Shown: positions 1 to 7,841 of the stretch, one piece after another
Layout: each line of letters opens with the position of its first letter
Numbering within the stretch: the first letter of the stretch is position 1
NCBI GenBank assembly: GCA_910577225.1
Contig: CAJTMV010000041.1
Span: 1 to 35,178, forward strand
DNA from: an uncultured Eubacterium sp.
GTDB taxonomy: Bacteria; Bacillota; Clostridia; Lachnospirales; Lachnospiraceae
Direction: 5' to 3'
DNA length: 35,178 bases
Program-made: the position numbers and the translations under genes
Notes under the pieces: model-generated
The model's database searches: none
What the model saw: only the letters and a program-made list of their open reading frames with translations
Told to the model about the DNA's origin: nothing

Positions 1-51
1 AGACTCTGCAATAAAACCTACGTTGTAAGAAATTTATTTTCACGAACAGTA

Positions 52-84
52 AACCCCATGGAAGCCTCAAACTCCCATGGGGTT
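52..84 (-). terminator. Probable terminator after rlmH
   Basis: A perfect 10-bp inverted repeat (arms 52-61 and 75-84, 13-base loop) lies 55 bases past the rlmH stop. On the minus strand the stem is followed by only a short T run (GGGGTTTACTG), so it is a modest intrinsic terminator. Plus-strand readthrough would meet A residues, so it probably works in one direction. Confidence 0.5.
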
Positions 85-138
85 AAAAAATAACTCTTAT
101 TCTCCTTTATTTCCAGGAACATCTGTTCTTTTTCTCCT

Positions 139-618
139 TTACTTATGATACGGTTCATGATTCATAATCCGATAGCTCCTGTAAATCTGCTCCAGTAATA
201 TCACACGCATTAACTGGTGCGGAAAAGTCATTTTCGAAAAACTAAGACGCAGATCCGCCCGCTTTAGCACTGCGTCGGATAATCCCAGCGAGCCGCCGAT
301 CACAAATATGATATGGCTGACGCCGCTGACGCCAAGCTTCTGTATTTTTTCAGACAGCTGCAGCGAGTCATACATCGTGCCATCGATTGCCAGCGCAATC
401 ACCATGGCGTCCGTCTGCAGAAACTTTAACAGCCGTTCGCCTTCCAGTTCGCGTATTTTTTCATTTTCCCGTTCTGACGCATGGTCTGGCGTTTTTTCAT
501 CGACGGTTTCCTGGATGGTAATTTTTACGTAACGGCTCAGCCGCTTTTGAAATTCGGCGATCGCTTCGCGGTAAAAAGATTCCCTGATTTTTCCTACTGC
601 CAGAATTGTTATTTTCAT
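139..618 (-). CDS. rlmH: 23S rRNA (pseudouridine-1915-N3)-methyltransferase RlmH
   Basis: This 159-residue protein has the usual length and sequence of RlmH, the SPOUT-fold enzyme that uses S-adenosylmethionine to methylate pseudouridine 1915 in helix 69 of 23S rRNA on the assembled ribosome. Visible landmarks are the N-terminal ITILAVGKI strand, the glycine-rich knot segment FVIGGSLGLSD (about residues 105-115) and the C-terminal MTFPHQLMRVILLEQIYR helix with its terminal HEPYHK. The start ATG at 618 follows AGGAG with 8 bases of spacing. A promoter (TTGAAA, 17 bases, TATTAT) sits just upstream. It is divergent from the zinc-ribbon gene. The assignment is firm. Confidence 0.96.
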   Translation of the reverse strand: MKITILAVGKIRESFYREAIAEFQKRLSRYVKITIQETVDEKTPDHASERENEKIRELEGERLLKFLQTDAMVIALAIDGTMYDSLQLSEKIQKLGVSGVSHIIFVIGGSLGLSDAVLKRADLRLSFSKMTFPHQLMRVILLEQIYRSYRIMNHEPYHK

Positions 619-665
619 TGTTTTTTCTCCTATTCACAATTTGCCATAGCTTTTCGTTCAAAATG

Positions 666-674
666 TGGTATAAT
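666..674 (+). promoter_or_regulatory. Extended -10 promoter of the zinc-ribbon gene
   Basis: TGGTATAAT on the plus strand is a perfect extended -10 element (TGn plus TATAAT at 669-674). No good -35 hexamer lies 17 bases upstream, which is tolerated with an extended -10. The expected start is near 681, leaving a leader of about 70 bases before the ATG at 752. Confidence 0.5.
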
Positions 675-698
675 AACTTCATCATATCGGATTTTCAA
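670..698 (-). promoter_or_regulatory. Sigma-A-type promoter of rlmH
   Basis: On the minus strand TTGAAA (693-698) and TATTAT (670-675) are separated by exactly 17 bases, each 5/6 to consensus. Transcription would start near 663, giving a leader of about 45 bases. The -10 overlaps the -10 of the opposite-strand promoter by five bases. Confidence 0.6.
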
Positions 699-751
699 CC
701 GATTGTACAGATAAAAACCGATAGAAAAATATATCAGACAGGAGGAACACT

Positions 752-1405
752 ATGTGGTGTCCAAAATGCAGGACAGAATACCGCGACGGCATTACCGTAT
801 GCGCAGAATGCGGCTCTTCTTTAGTAAACGACCTGCCCGTTGAAATCGACAGTTCTCCGGCTGAAAACAACGCCAGAATACTCAGTCAGACAGACAGTCA
901 GGAAAATCTTCATGCACTTTCAGACGGTAACAAAGCCTATGTTGAAATGGGAACCAGATATGAAGATATGAAATCGACCGCTTACTCTTTTATGCTGGTC
1001 GGCGCTGCCGGAATCGTTCTTATGCTTTTGCTTTTTACCGGCGTCATATCTTTGCAGTTTGCCGCCTATATGAAGGGGCTTATGGGAGTCGTTATGGGGA
1101 TCATGTTTCTGATTTTTCTTGTAATCGGCATCCGTTCTTATATGCAGCTTGGCAGTTTAAAAGAACAGGTCGGGAAAGAAATGCAGGAAACAGACGCGGC
1201 CAAAACCTGGTTTTTTGAAAACTTTCGCGCGGATGATATCGACGCGTCGATGGAAATTCTGCCAGAAGAAGAAGTGCAGCAGAAATATTTTAAACGCAGC
1301 CGGCACATGAAGCAGGCGCTCCATATGCAGTTTCCAACTTATACCGACGCTTTTTTGGATTATTTAACCGAACAGTTTTATGAGGAATTATTTCCACAGG
1401 ATTAA
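752..1405 (+). CDS. Zinc-ribbon membrane protein of unknown function
   Basis: This is a 217-residue protein with an N-terminal zinc ribbon (Cys3, Cys6, Cys17, Cys20), an acidic linker, two hydrophobic segments (about 79-100 and 107-127) and a charged C-terminal domain of about 90 residues. It is probably an integral membrane protein with both ends on the same side. GGAGG at 741-745 is well spaced from the ATG. Small zinc-ribbon membrane proteins of this build are common in Clostridia, but I recognise no function. The xpt gene follows after 84 bases on the same strand with no obvious terminator between, so they may share a transcript. Confidence 0.8.
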   Translation: MWCPKCRTEYRDGITVCAECGSSLVNDLPVEIDSSPAENNARILSQTDSQENLHALSDGNKAYVEMGTRYEDMKSTAYSFMLVGAAGIVLMLLLFTGVISLQFAAYMKGLMGVVMGIMFLIFLVIGIRSYMQLGSLKEQVGKEMQETDAAKTWFFENFRADDIDASMEILPEEEVQQKYFKRSRHMKQALHMQFPTYTDAFLDYLTEQFYEELFPQD

Positions 1406-1489
1406 ACGCAGCGTGCTTTACAGGCATCTGATCTTAAATAGTTCCTTTGTTGTACAGCAGGAAAATTTTACGAGGAGGATTTGGATACT

Positions 1490-2062
1490 ATGAAATTACT
1501 GGAAGAGAAAGTATTACAGGAAGGAATTGCCGTCAATGAAAATATCTTAAAGGTAGACAGTTTTATTAATCATCAGATCGATCCGGTTCTGATGAAAGCC
1601 ATCGGCGAAGATTTTGCGGATCACTTCAAAGACTGCGGCATTACAAAAGTGGTCACAATTGAAAGTTCAGGCATCGCGCCGGCATTTTCCACAGCGCTCG
1701 CGATGCAGGCGCCTCTCCTTATTTTAAAAAAATCGCCGTCCAAAGTATTAAATGAAAATATGTACCAGACGATTGTCACTTCTTATACGAAAGGCGCCAG
1801 CTACGAACTGACGCTTGCCAGCCATCTGATCAGCGAACATGATCATGTACTGATTATCGATGATTTTCTGGCCAACGGAGAGGCGGCGACCGGCGCCATC
1901 CGGCTGATACGAAAGGCACACGCTACTGTAGCTGGTATCGGCATTTTAATTGAAAAATCCTTCCAGCCCGGACGCGCAAAGCTGGAGGAACAGGGATTTT
2001 CGATCTATTCCCAGGTACGCATTGCAAAACTTGACAAAGACGTCATCGAGTTAATGCCTTAA
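1490..2062 (+). CDS. xpt: Xanthine phosphoribosyltransferase
   Basis: This 190-residue enzyme makes XMP from xanthine and PRPP for purine salvage in the cytosol. Residues follow Bacillus Xpt closely: the KVDSFINHQIDP start region, TIESSGIAPA, and the PRPP-binding loop LIIDDFLANG followed by EAATGA; the IEKSFQPGR segment is also conserved. The frame opens at a TTG at 1481, but that codon abuts the AGGAGG at 1473-1478. The ATG at 1490 is correctly spaced and gives the usual family length, so it is chosen. No purine riboswitch fits in the 84-base upstream gap, unlike Bacillus xpt. A very long hairpin ending in seven T residues follows. Confidence 0.95.
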   Translation: MKLLEEKVLQEGIAVNENILKVDSFINHQIDPVLMKAIGEDFADHFKDCGITKVVTIESSGIAPAFSTALAMQAPLLILKKSPSKVLNENMYQTIVTSYTKGASYELTLASHLISEHDHVLIIDDFLANGEAATGAIRLIRKAHATVAGIGILIEKSFQPGRAKLEEQGFSIYSQVRIAKLDKDVIELMP

Positions 2063-2114
2063 AAACATCATCCCGGATGTTAGAAAATTTCTGTCGGAGA
2101 AAAAACGTCAACAG

Positions 2115-2229
2115 AAATGGTATGCAGATATACGCCGCCAGACCGTTTTATCGATAACCAGTATCAGACAGCCGGTTATGAATGAAACGGTCTGGCAGGC
2201 GGTCCATGCGATCTGCATACCATTTTTTT
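2115..2229 (+). terminator. Nested long palindrome with T7 tail, between convergent genes
   Basis: Three nested perfect stems share one axis: 2115-2129 with 2211-2225 (15 bp), 2138-2148 with 2185-2195 (11 bp) and 2154-2159 with 2174-2179 (6 bp). On the plus strand the outer stem runs into TTTTTTT at 2223-2229, so it should end xpt transcription. On the minus strand it starts with A residues and lies just past the gene at 2246. It is much longer than an ordinary terminator and could be a miniature palindromic element acting as one. A smaller stem (2088-2094 with 2111-2117) competes with its base. Confidence 0.7.
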
Positions 2230-2245
2230 GAATGATCAAATATCT

Positions 2246-3565
2246 TTATGGCTGGTACGTATAGCTAACCTGCTTTACCTCGCTGCTGTTTCCATTGCCG
2301 TCTGTTACAATGACAGATAATACGGAGCTGCCCTCCGGCATTGTAATGCCGCCTGTATACAGCGTTCCATTCTGAGGCGTCAAAGGTGCGGCGGATGACC
2401 AGCTGTAATATGCCTGATATCCGATCGGAACATCGATCGTAATCTGCTGCTGTGTCGTATAAGTACCGCTTTGCGGATAGACCTCCGGCTGGTTAATCTG
2501 TGCGCTGGCTGATCCTGATGAACCATCCGGCGTGCCCATGCCGGACGGATCTGTCGTCGCGGATATCCGGTTTACCGCATCGATACCGATCTGATAATCT
2601 CCGGATGTCTCGTCTCCATAGGCGCCGCGCTCATTTTTACAGACTGCGCGCACGGAATAGATATAATCCTGTTCCAGAGGAATCGGAGCAGAATACAATA
2701 CCCCATGCTCCTGTGGAGACGAACCGTCCAGCGTATAATAAATACTGTTCTCTCTTTCACTCGTAATTGCAAGCGTCTGGCTGGCATCATAAACTCCCGG
2801 CGTCAGTTCCAGATACGGCGTATCGATCAGATATTCTTCCAGCATCGATGCAATTGCAGAATTAGGCGCATTTTCAGCAAGTTTTTCAATTCCTTCCTGG
2901 TTTTCATCCTCCAGGTAAATCTGCAGCAGCTTTTCATATGCCTGGTAATTGTCTGCATCCAGACTGATAATCTTTTTTAACGTCTCTTTCTGCAGTTTGC
3001 TGTCATCTGTTTTTTCACAGATGGTATTTTTTATCGCCAGATATTCAAGACTGTCCGACTCGCTTTTCAGCAGCAGATCCACATGCCCAAGCGCACCGGC
3101 ATAATCTTCTTCTGACAGCATCTTAAGACAATTCAGGTAATCCGCTTCTTTTTTTTCATATACATAATCTGTTGAGAAATTTTGCAGAAAGAATGCCAGA
3201 CCGCCAAATAACGCTGCTGAAGTCAGTATCGCAAGCGTCAGCTTTACCGGCTGTTTTTCCACAATATCATCGTCGTCCATTTCTTCCATTTCGTCAGGCT
3301 CTTCATACTGGTTGTGTCTACTGATCATGCCCGCTCCTTTCTGATTCGCACTGTTTTTCTGATCTGTCGTTATCTGCAGATCCGTTTTCGGTTCGTACAG
3401 CATGGATTTTCCTGAAATACCGTGGATCGTTTCTTCTTCCCACACGGTATTGAGCAGTTCCTTTTCCATATTTTTAAAGTTAAATTCCCGTTCTATCGCT
3501 TCTCCGCAACGGCTGCATGTCCGGGCAGAGGATGTTAGCTCCATCCCGCATTTTGCACATTTCAT
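2246..3565 (-). CDS. Zinc-ribbon membrane protein with two chitobiase-C-type beta domains
   Basis: This 439-residue protein has an N-terminal zinc ribbon (CAKC near residues 3-6, CSRC near 17-20), a low-complexity acidic stretch near 87-103, one membrane segment (about 107-127), a helical TPR-like region (about 138-245) and two repeated beta domains (about 254-325 and 362-438). The first contains YYTLDGSSP, typical of the CHB_HEX_C_1 fold; the second is more diverged (YYSWSSAAP). The topology suggests a cytoplasmic zinc ribbon and an external C-terminal half, perhaps binding cell-wall or sugar ligands (inference). The ATG at 3565 is preceded by AGGAGG that overlaps the folD stop region. The gap to folD is 18 bases, so they form an operon. 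Confidence 0.8.
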   Translation of the reverse strand: MKCAKCGMELTSSARTCSRCGEAIEREFNFKNMEKELLNTVWEEETIHGISGKSMLYEPKTDLQITTDQKNSANQKGAGMISRHNQYEEPDEMEEMDDDDIVEKQPVKLTLAILTSAALFGGLAFFLQNFSTDYVYEKKEADYLNCLKMLSEEDYAGALGHVDLLLKSESDSLEYLAIKNTICEKTDDSKLQKETLKKIISLDADNYQAYEKLLQIYLEDENQEGIEKLAENAPNSAIASMLEEYLIDTPYLELTPGVYDASQTLAITSERENSIYYTLDGSSPQEHGVLYSAPIPLEQDYIYSVRAVCKNERGAYGDETSGDYQIGIDAVNRISATTDPSGMGTPDGSSGSASAQINQPEVYPQSGTYTTQQQITIDVPIGYQAYYSWSSAAPLTPQNGTLYTGGITMPEGSSVLSVIVTDGNGNSSEVKQVSYTYQP

Positions 3566-3583
3566 CTTGCTGATGCTGCCTCC

Positions 3584-4420
3584 TTACTGTGTCATAGCCT
3601 GCACACAATTATTCATTAGCATGGCAATCGTCATTGGCCCGACGCCTCCCGGAACCGGCGTAATCGCGCTGACATGTGAAAACACACTGTCAAAATCCAC
3701 ATCTCCGCACAACTGACCGGCATTGCGATGAATTCCTACATCTATAACAACGGCGCCTTCTTTGATATAAGAAGCGTCGATCATTTTTGGCTTTCCGACC
3801 GCTACAATTAAAATATCCGCGCTTTTGCATATCTCCCGGAGATCTTTCGTCCTGGAATGTGCAATCGTAACGGTTGCATGCTCCCGAAGCATTAAAAGCG
3901 CCATCGGTTTTCCGACAATATTACTGCGGCCGATCACAACACAGTGTTTCCCCTCTATGGAAATACCGGAGCGTTTCAAAAGCTGTATCACACCTGCCGG
4001 CGTACAGGATACAAAGCCTGTCAGTCCGCTGACTAACGCGCCGACATTTTGCGGATGAAAACCGTCCACATCCTTTTTTGGCGATATAGCCTGTATGATT
4101 TTGTTTTCATCGATGTGATCCGGCACTGGCAGCTGTACCAGAATGCCGCTGACCTCTTCTTCTTTGTTCAGCTTACCGATCAGGTCGAGCAGCTCTGTTT
4201 CTGTCGTCTCCTGCGGCAGCTCATAAGAGCGTGAGCCAATCCCAATATACTCACAGGCACGCTTTTTGTTTTTTACATAAACGCTCGAGGCCGGATCTTC
4301 TCCAACCTGGATCACGGCGAGACACCCTTCGATTCCCTGATTTTTTAATTCGGCCACACGAATTTTCAATTCATCCCTGATTTCCTGTGAAATACGTTTT
4401 CCATCTATTCGATTTGCCAC
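3584..4420 (-). CDS. folD: Bifunctional methylenetetrahydrofolate dehydrogenase/cyclohydrolase FolD
   Basis: FolD interconverts 5,10-methylene-THF, 5,10-methenyl-THF and 10-formyl-THF using NADP in cytosolic one-carbon metabolism. The protein shows the catalytic YVKNK motif, GILVQLPVPDHI, the NADP-site stretch VVIGRSNIVGKP and the C-terminal TPVPGGVGPMTIAMLM. There are two in-frame GTG codons: the one at 4429 overlaps the GGGAG ribosome binding site, whereas the GTG at 4420 is spaced 8 bases from it, so the 278-residue form is chosen. It lies between ftsK upstream and the zinc-ribbon surface gene downstream, all on the minus strand. There is no terminator in the 51 bases after ftsK. Confidence 0.95.
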   Translation of the reverse strand: MANRIDGKRISQEIRDELKIRVAELKNQGIEGCLAVIQVGEDPASSVYVKNKKRACEYIGIGSRSYELPQETTETELLDLIGKLNKEEEVSGILVQLPVPDHIDENKIIQAISPKKDVDGFHPQNVGALVSGLTGFVSCTPAGVIQLLKRSGISIEGKHCVVIGRSNIVGKPMALLMLREHATVTIAHSRTKDLREICKSADILIVAVGKPKMIDASYIKEGAVVIDVGIHRNAGQLCGDVDFDSVFSHVSAITPVPGGVGPMTIAMLMNNCVQAMTQ

Positions 4421-4471
4421 TGCTTCCACTCCCTTTCTGCGTGTTTTTATATGATCAGATTATGCATAATT

Positions 4472-7400
4472 TTACAGAACTTCTTCCTCATACTGTGCAA
4501 ATTCTTCCAGACTCATAATAATCCTGCGTGGTTTTGTCCCTTCTTCAGGGCCGACCACGCCTGCTTCTTCCAGCTGATCCATAATGCGCGCCGCACGGTT
4601 GAATCCAATCTTAAAATATCTTTGCAGCATGCTGACAGACGCTTTTTCTTTGTCGATTAACAGTCTTGCCGCATCTGCAAAATACACGTCTCTGTCGTCT
4701 CCTGCGGATGCATCCTGGGATGCCGCGCCAGATCCGGACGCCGCGTTTTCTACCTGCTGCTCGATCGTACGGCTGTATTCTGAAGTACCATTGCGTTCTG
4801 TCAGAAATTCCACAACGTCAGATACTTCCGTATCCGATACAAAAGCGCCTTGTACACGAACCGGCTTTTGCAGACCCTGCGGGTAAAACAGCATATCGCC
4901 TTTCCCAAGCAGCTTTTCCGCGCCGTTCATATCCAGAATCGTTCTGGAATCGATGCCGGATGTCACAGAAAACGCGATACGTGACGGCATATTTGCCTTG
5001 ATCAGTCCGGTAATGACGTTTACCGAAGGACGCTGTGTCGCAATAATCAGATGAATCCCAGCCGCTCTTGCTAACTGTGCCAGACGACAGATGGCATCTT
5101 CCACATCTCCGGGAGCCGCCATCATAAGATCTGCAAGCTCGTCCACGATAATTACGATATACGGCATTTTCTGCGGTTTGTTTTCATCCGGGATATCTGC
5201 GATCTTTTTCACTTTTGCATTGTATCCTTTCATATCCCTGACACCAAAATCCGCAAACTTCTGATAACGGTCCATCATCTCCGACACGGCCCAGTGTAAA
5301 GCGCCGGCCGCTTTTTTCGGATCTGTGACAACCGGCAGCAGCAGATGCGGGATCCCATTATACACGCTCAGTTCGACCACCTTTGGATCGATCATAATCA
5401 GCTTTACGTCGTCCGGATTCGCCTTGTAAATAATACTCATAATAATCGTATTGATACATACCGATTTTCCGGATCCGGTCGCGCCTGCGATCAGAAGATG
5501 CGGCATTTTACAAATATCCGTGACGACCACCTGACCGGCAATATCTTTTCCTGCCGCAAACGCGCACGGTGAGTTCTGCTTGCGAAACGCGTCCGATTCG
5601 ATCAGATCCCGAAACATCACAGGCACCGTCTCTTTGTTCGGCACCTCGATACCGATCGCCGCTTTTCCTGGAATCGGCGCTTCGATGCGGATGTCTGCCG
5701 CCGCCAGATTCAGCTTGATGTCATCGGCCAGATTTACAATCTTGCTGACCTTGACGCCCATTTCCGGCTGGATTTCATAGCGGGTAACCGAAGGGCCGCA
5801 GCTTACGTTTAATATCGTGACATTGACGCCAAAGTTTTTTAACGTCTGCTGCAACTTCAGCGCTGTCTCCTGCAGGTGTTCCCTGGTATCGCCGGTCTGA
5901 TTGATGTCGCTGACCGCAAGTAAATCGACTGGCGGTAAAATATATTCTTTTTTTATTTTCACAGGAGCCTGCGCAAGCTGCATCTGAACGTCCGCAACTG
6001 AAGAAGCCGCCTGTGCGGCAGACTGCTTTGGCTGCCTTACCTGTCTGGTCGCTGCCTGCTCCATAGCGGAAACCGGAGCGACTGCGGACACTCGTTTCGG
6101 AATGACGGCCGCGGCCCGCAGCTGCTGATCCATCAGTTCTTCTGCCGAAACCGCCGGTGCGATCGGTAAAGGATCGTCCTCATCCGTCTCATCGATCAGC
6201 GATTCTGTCAATCCGGCCTCTGACCAGAGCGCTGCGCCTCCTTTTTCTGACAGATGCGACGTTCCTGCGGCCTGTGTCGCAGCTGCGTCTTTTTTTGCAT
6301 CTGCAGGACTTATCACTCCTGAAGACATTCTCATTTCTGTGTCATTTACAGCACCTGCCAGCGTCTTCATTTCTGTATTATTTGCAGTATCTGCCAGCGC
6401 CTTCGTACTGGAATGGTTTGCAATATCTGCAGACATCCTCATATCTGCATCACTTGCAGTACCTGCCAGCATCCCTGCATCTGCATCGCTCATTTCACCT
6501 GCCGGCATGCTCATATCTGCCGAAGACACCGCCGCTGTAAGATTCCCGGTATCATTCAAAGCTGCCGCGCCTTTTAGTATCATCCTGTCCGGATATGCAT
6601 CCGCAGCTACCGGATTCGTATCTGGAATCCACGTATCTCCTGCCTGCGTCAGCGGATCGGCGTCTGTCTGCTGCATATGCTCTTCCAAAGGTTCCATTTC
6701 CGCTTCCGGAAACAGTTCGGAAAAAATATCGCTGGATCTTGCCAGTATATCGTCGGCCGGTTCCGGCTCGGACAGCGTTTGCATGTTTGGCGCGCTGTCT
6801 GTATCCGCCGCCTTATCCGCAGCGTTCGGCTGCAGCGTTACTTTTCGATTTTTAATCGGAATGATCTTATCAGGCGACTCTGGTTCCGGTTCGGTTTTTG
6901 CAGGCGGAAACGGCATGACCTGCGCATATCCCATTCCTGCCGCTGCAAGCGTCTGCTGCACCTGCGGTTTTTCCTGCGATACCGGTTCTTTCTTATATTT
7001 ACTCTGCGTATCCGTCTGGTTCGGCCGCGGCTGATTCATCATATAAATCGGAAAATCCTGCAGCAGAGCCGGATCCGGCCGTATTTCGCTGACGTTGTCC
7101 GAGGCAGCGGGACTGTCTGACTGCTTCAGACTCGTATCGGTCGATACGCCGCTGACCTTATTATCCATGCGCCGCTGCCTGCGCTCCTGATACTGCTGAC
7201 GCTGCCTCAGCGTTTCGTTTTTGGCAGAATCATATACTTTTTTACTGCCGGAACGAATCGGTTTCCAGAGCGAGCGCTGCGTCACAAGCACCATACAGAT
7301 GATCATCATAATAATATCGATCACGTACGCGCTGATCAGACCAAGATGCGGCCGAATCAGCCAGGTAAGCAGTCCTCCCACCAGTCCGCCGCCAGATTTG

Positions 7401-7777
7401 TGCTCCGCGGCATGCAAATAAGAATCCAGAGGCGTCTGCGACTGACTGCCTCCGGTAATCAGCTCCAGGAACATGCAGACAAAAATATAAAATCCCAGCG
7501 CAGCAGCCGCTTTTACAATCGCCGTTTTATTCTTCTGATTTGCAATGACAAACGCAGTCCCTGCAAACAGCAAAATCGGAAATATGTATGCGGTAAGTCC
7601 AAACAGTCCGAAAAAAATGCTGCTGATAAAATTGCCGACCGCTCCGGCAATCCCAAAGTTGCTGATAAACAGGATGATCGACAGAGCAAGTACCGCCCAG
7701 AGTATGACTTCGTATGTAAACGACGCGGCCGGATCGCCGCTATGATCGGATGTTGATGCGGAACGTTTTTTTGCCAT
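4472..7777 (-). CDS. ftsK: DNA translocase FtsK/SpoIIIE
   Basis: This 1101-residue protein pumps chromosomal DNA through the division or sporulation septum. It has four or five N-terminal membrane segments (within about 20-170), a very long low-complexity linker (about 190-620), and a C-terminal motor with Walker A GATGSGKS near residue 763 and Walker B IIVDELADL near 876. A winged-helix gamma domain (about 1030-1095, ADAARLLIDKEKASVSMLQR) reads polarity sequences. Bacillus SpoIIIE is near 790 residues; the excess here is all linker, including degenerate short repeats. The start follows GGAG with 7 bases of spacing. uppP lies 64 bases upstream on the same strand. FtsK versus SpoIIIE role cannot be decided from sequence. 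Confidence 0.95.
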   Translation of the reverse strand: MAKKRSASTSDHSGDPAASFTYEVILWAVLALSIILFISNFGIAGAVGNFISSIFFGLFGLTAYIFPILLFAGTAFVIANQKNKTAIVKAAAALGFYIFVCMFLELITGGSQSQTPLDSYLHAAEHKSGGGLVGGLLTWLIRPHLGLISAYVIDIIMMIICMVLVTQRSLWKPIRSGSKKVYDSAKNETLRQRQQYQERRQRRMDNKVSGVSTDTSLKQSDSPAASDNVSEIRPDPALLQDFPIYMMNQPRPNQTDTQSKYKKEPVSQEKPQVQQTLAAAGMGYAQVMPFPPAKTEPEPESPDKIIPIKNRKVTLQPNAADKAADTDSAPNMQTLSEPEPADDILARSSDIFSELFPEAEMEPLEEHMQQTDADPLTQAGDTWIPDTNPVAADAYPDRMILKGAAALNDTGNLTAAVSSADMSMPAGEMSDADAGMLAGTASDADMRMSADIANHSSTKALADTANNTEMKTLAGAVNDTEMRMSSGVISPADAKKDAAATQAAGTSHLSEKGGAALWSEAGLTESLIDETDEDDPLPIAPAVSAEELMDQQLRAAAVIPKRVSAVAPVSAMEQAATRQVRQPKQSAAQAASSVADVQMQLAQAPVKIKKEYILPPVDLLAVSDINQTGDTREHLQETALKLQQTLKNFGVNVTILNVSCGPSVTRYEIQPEMGVKVSKIVNLADDIKLNLAAADIRIEAPIPGKAAIGIEVPNKETVPVMFRDLIESDAFRKQNSPCAFAAGKDIAGQVVVTDICKMPHLLIAGATGSGKSVCINTIIMSIIYKANPDDVKLIMIDPKVVELSVYNGIPHLLLPVVTDPKKAAGALHWAVSEMMDRYQKFADFGVRDMKGYNAKVKKIADIPDENKPQKMPYIVIIVDELADLMMAAPGDVEDAICRLAQLARAAGIHLIIATQRPSVNVITGLIKANMPSRIAFSVTSGIDSRTILDMNGAEKLLGKGDMLFYPQGLQKPVRVQGAFVSDTEVSDVVEFLTERNGTSEYSRTIEQQVENAASGSGAASQDASAGDDRDVYFADAARLLIDKEKASVSMLQRYFKIGFNRAARIMDQLEEAGVVGPEEGTKPRRIIMSLEEFAQYEEEVL
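6290..6560 (-). repeat. Degenerate short repeats in the FtsK linker
   Basis: Within ftsK, about residues 405-495 consist of loosely repeated units of roughly 12-14 residues. Each has an Ala-Asp/Asn-x-x-Met core, for example SDADMRMSADI, NNTEMKTLAGAV and NDTEMRMSSGV. At DNA level the units share GCATCTGCA- and CACCTGCCAG-like words. The boundaries are approximate. Confidence 0.6.
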
Positions 7778-7841
7778 TTCATTTCTCCGTTTCTAATTAA
7801 TTTCGCCTATACTCTGGCGCGTTTTATCGTAATTACGGTTA

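Noticed and set aside
1406..1489. Purine riboswitch before xpt
   Set aside because: The gap of 84 bases is too short and lacks the paired loops and terminator expected of that riboswitch.
6339..7034. Long plus-strand frame of 231 residues opposite ftsK
   Set aside because: It mirrors the low-complexity linker of ftsK, has Ala/Ser-rich composition set by the opposite codons, and no ribosome binding site.
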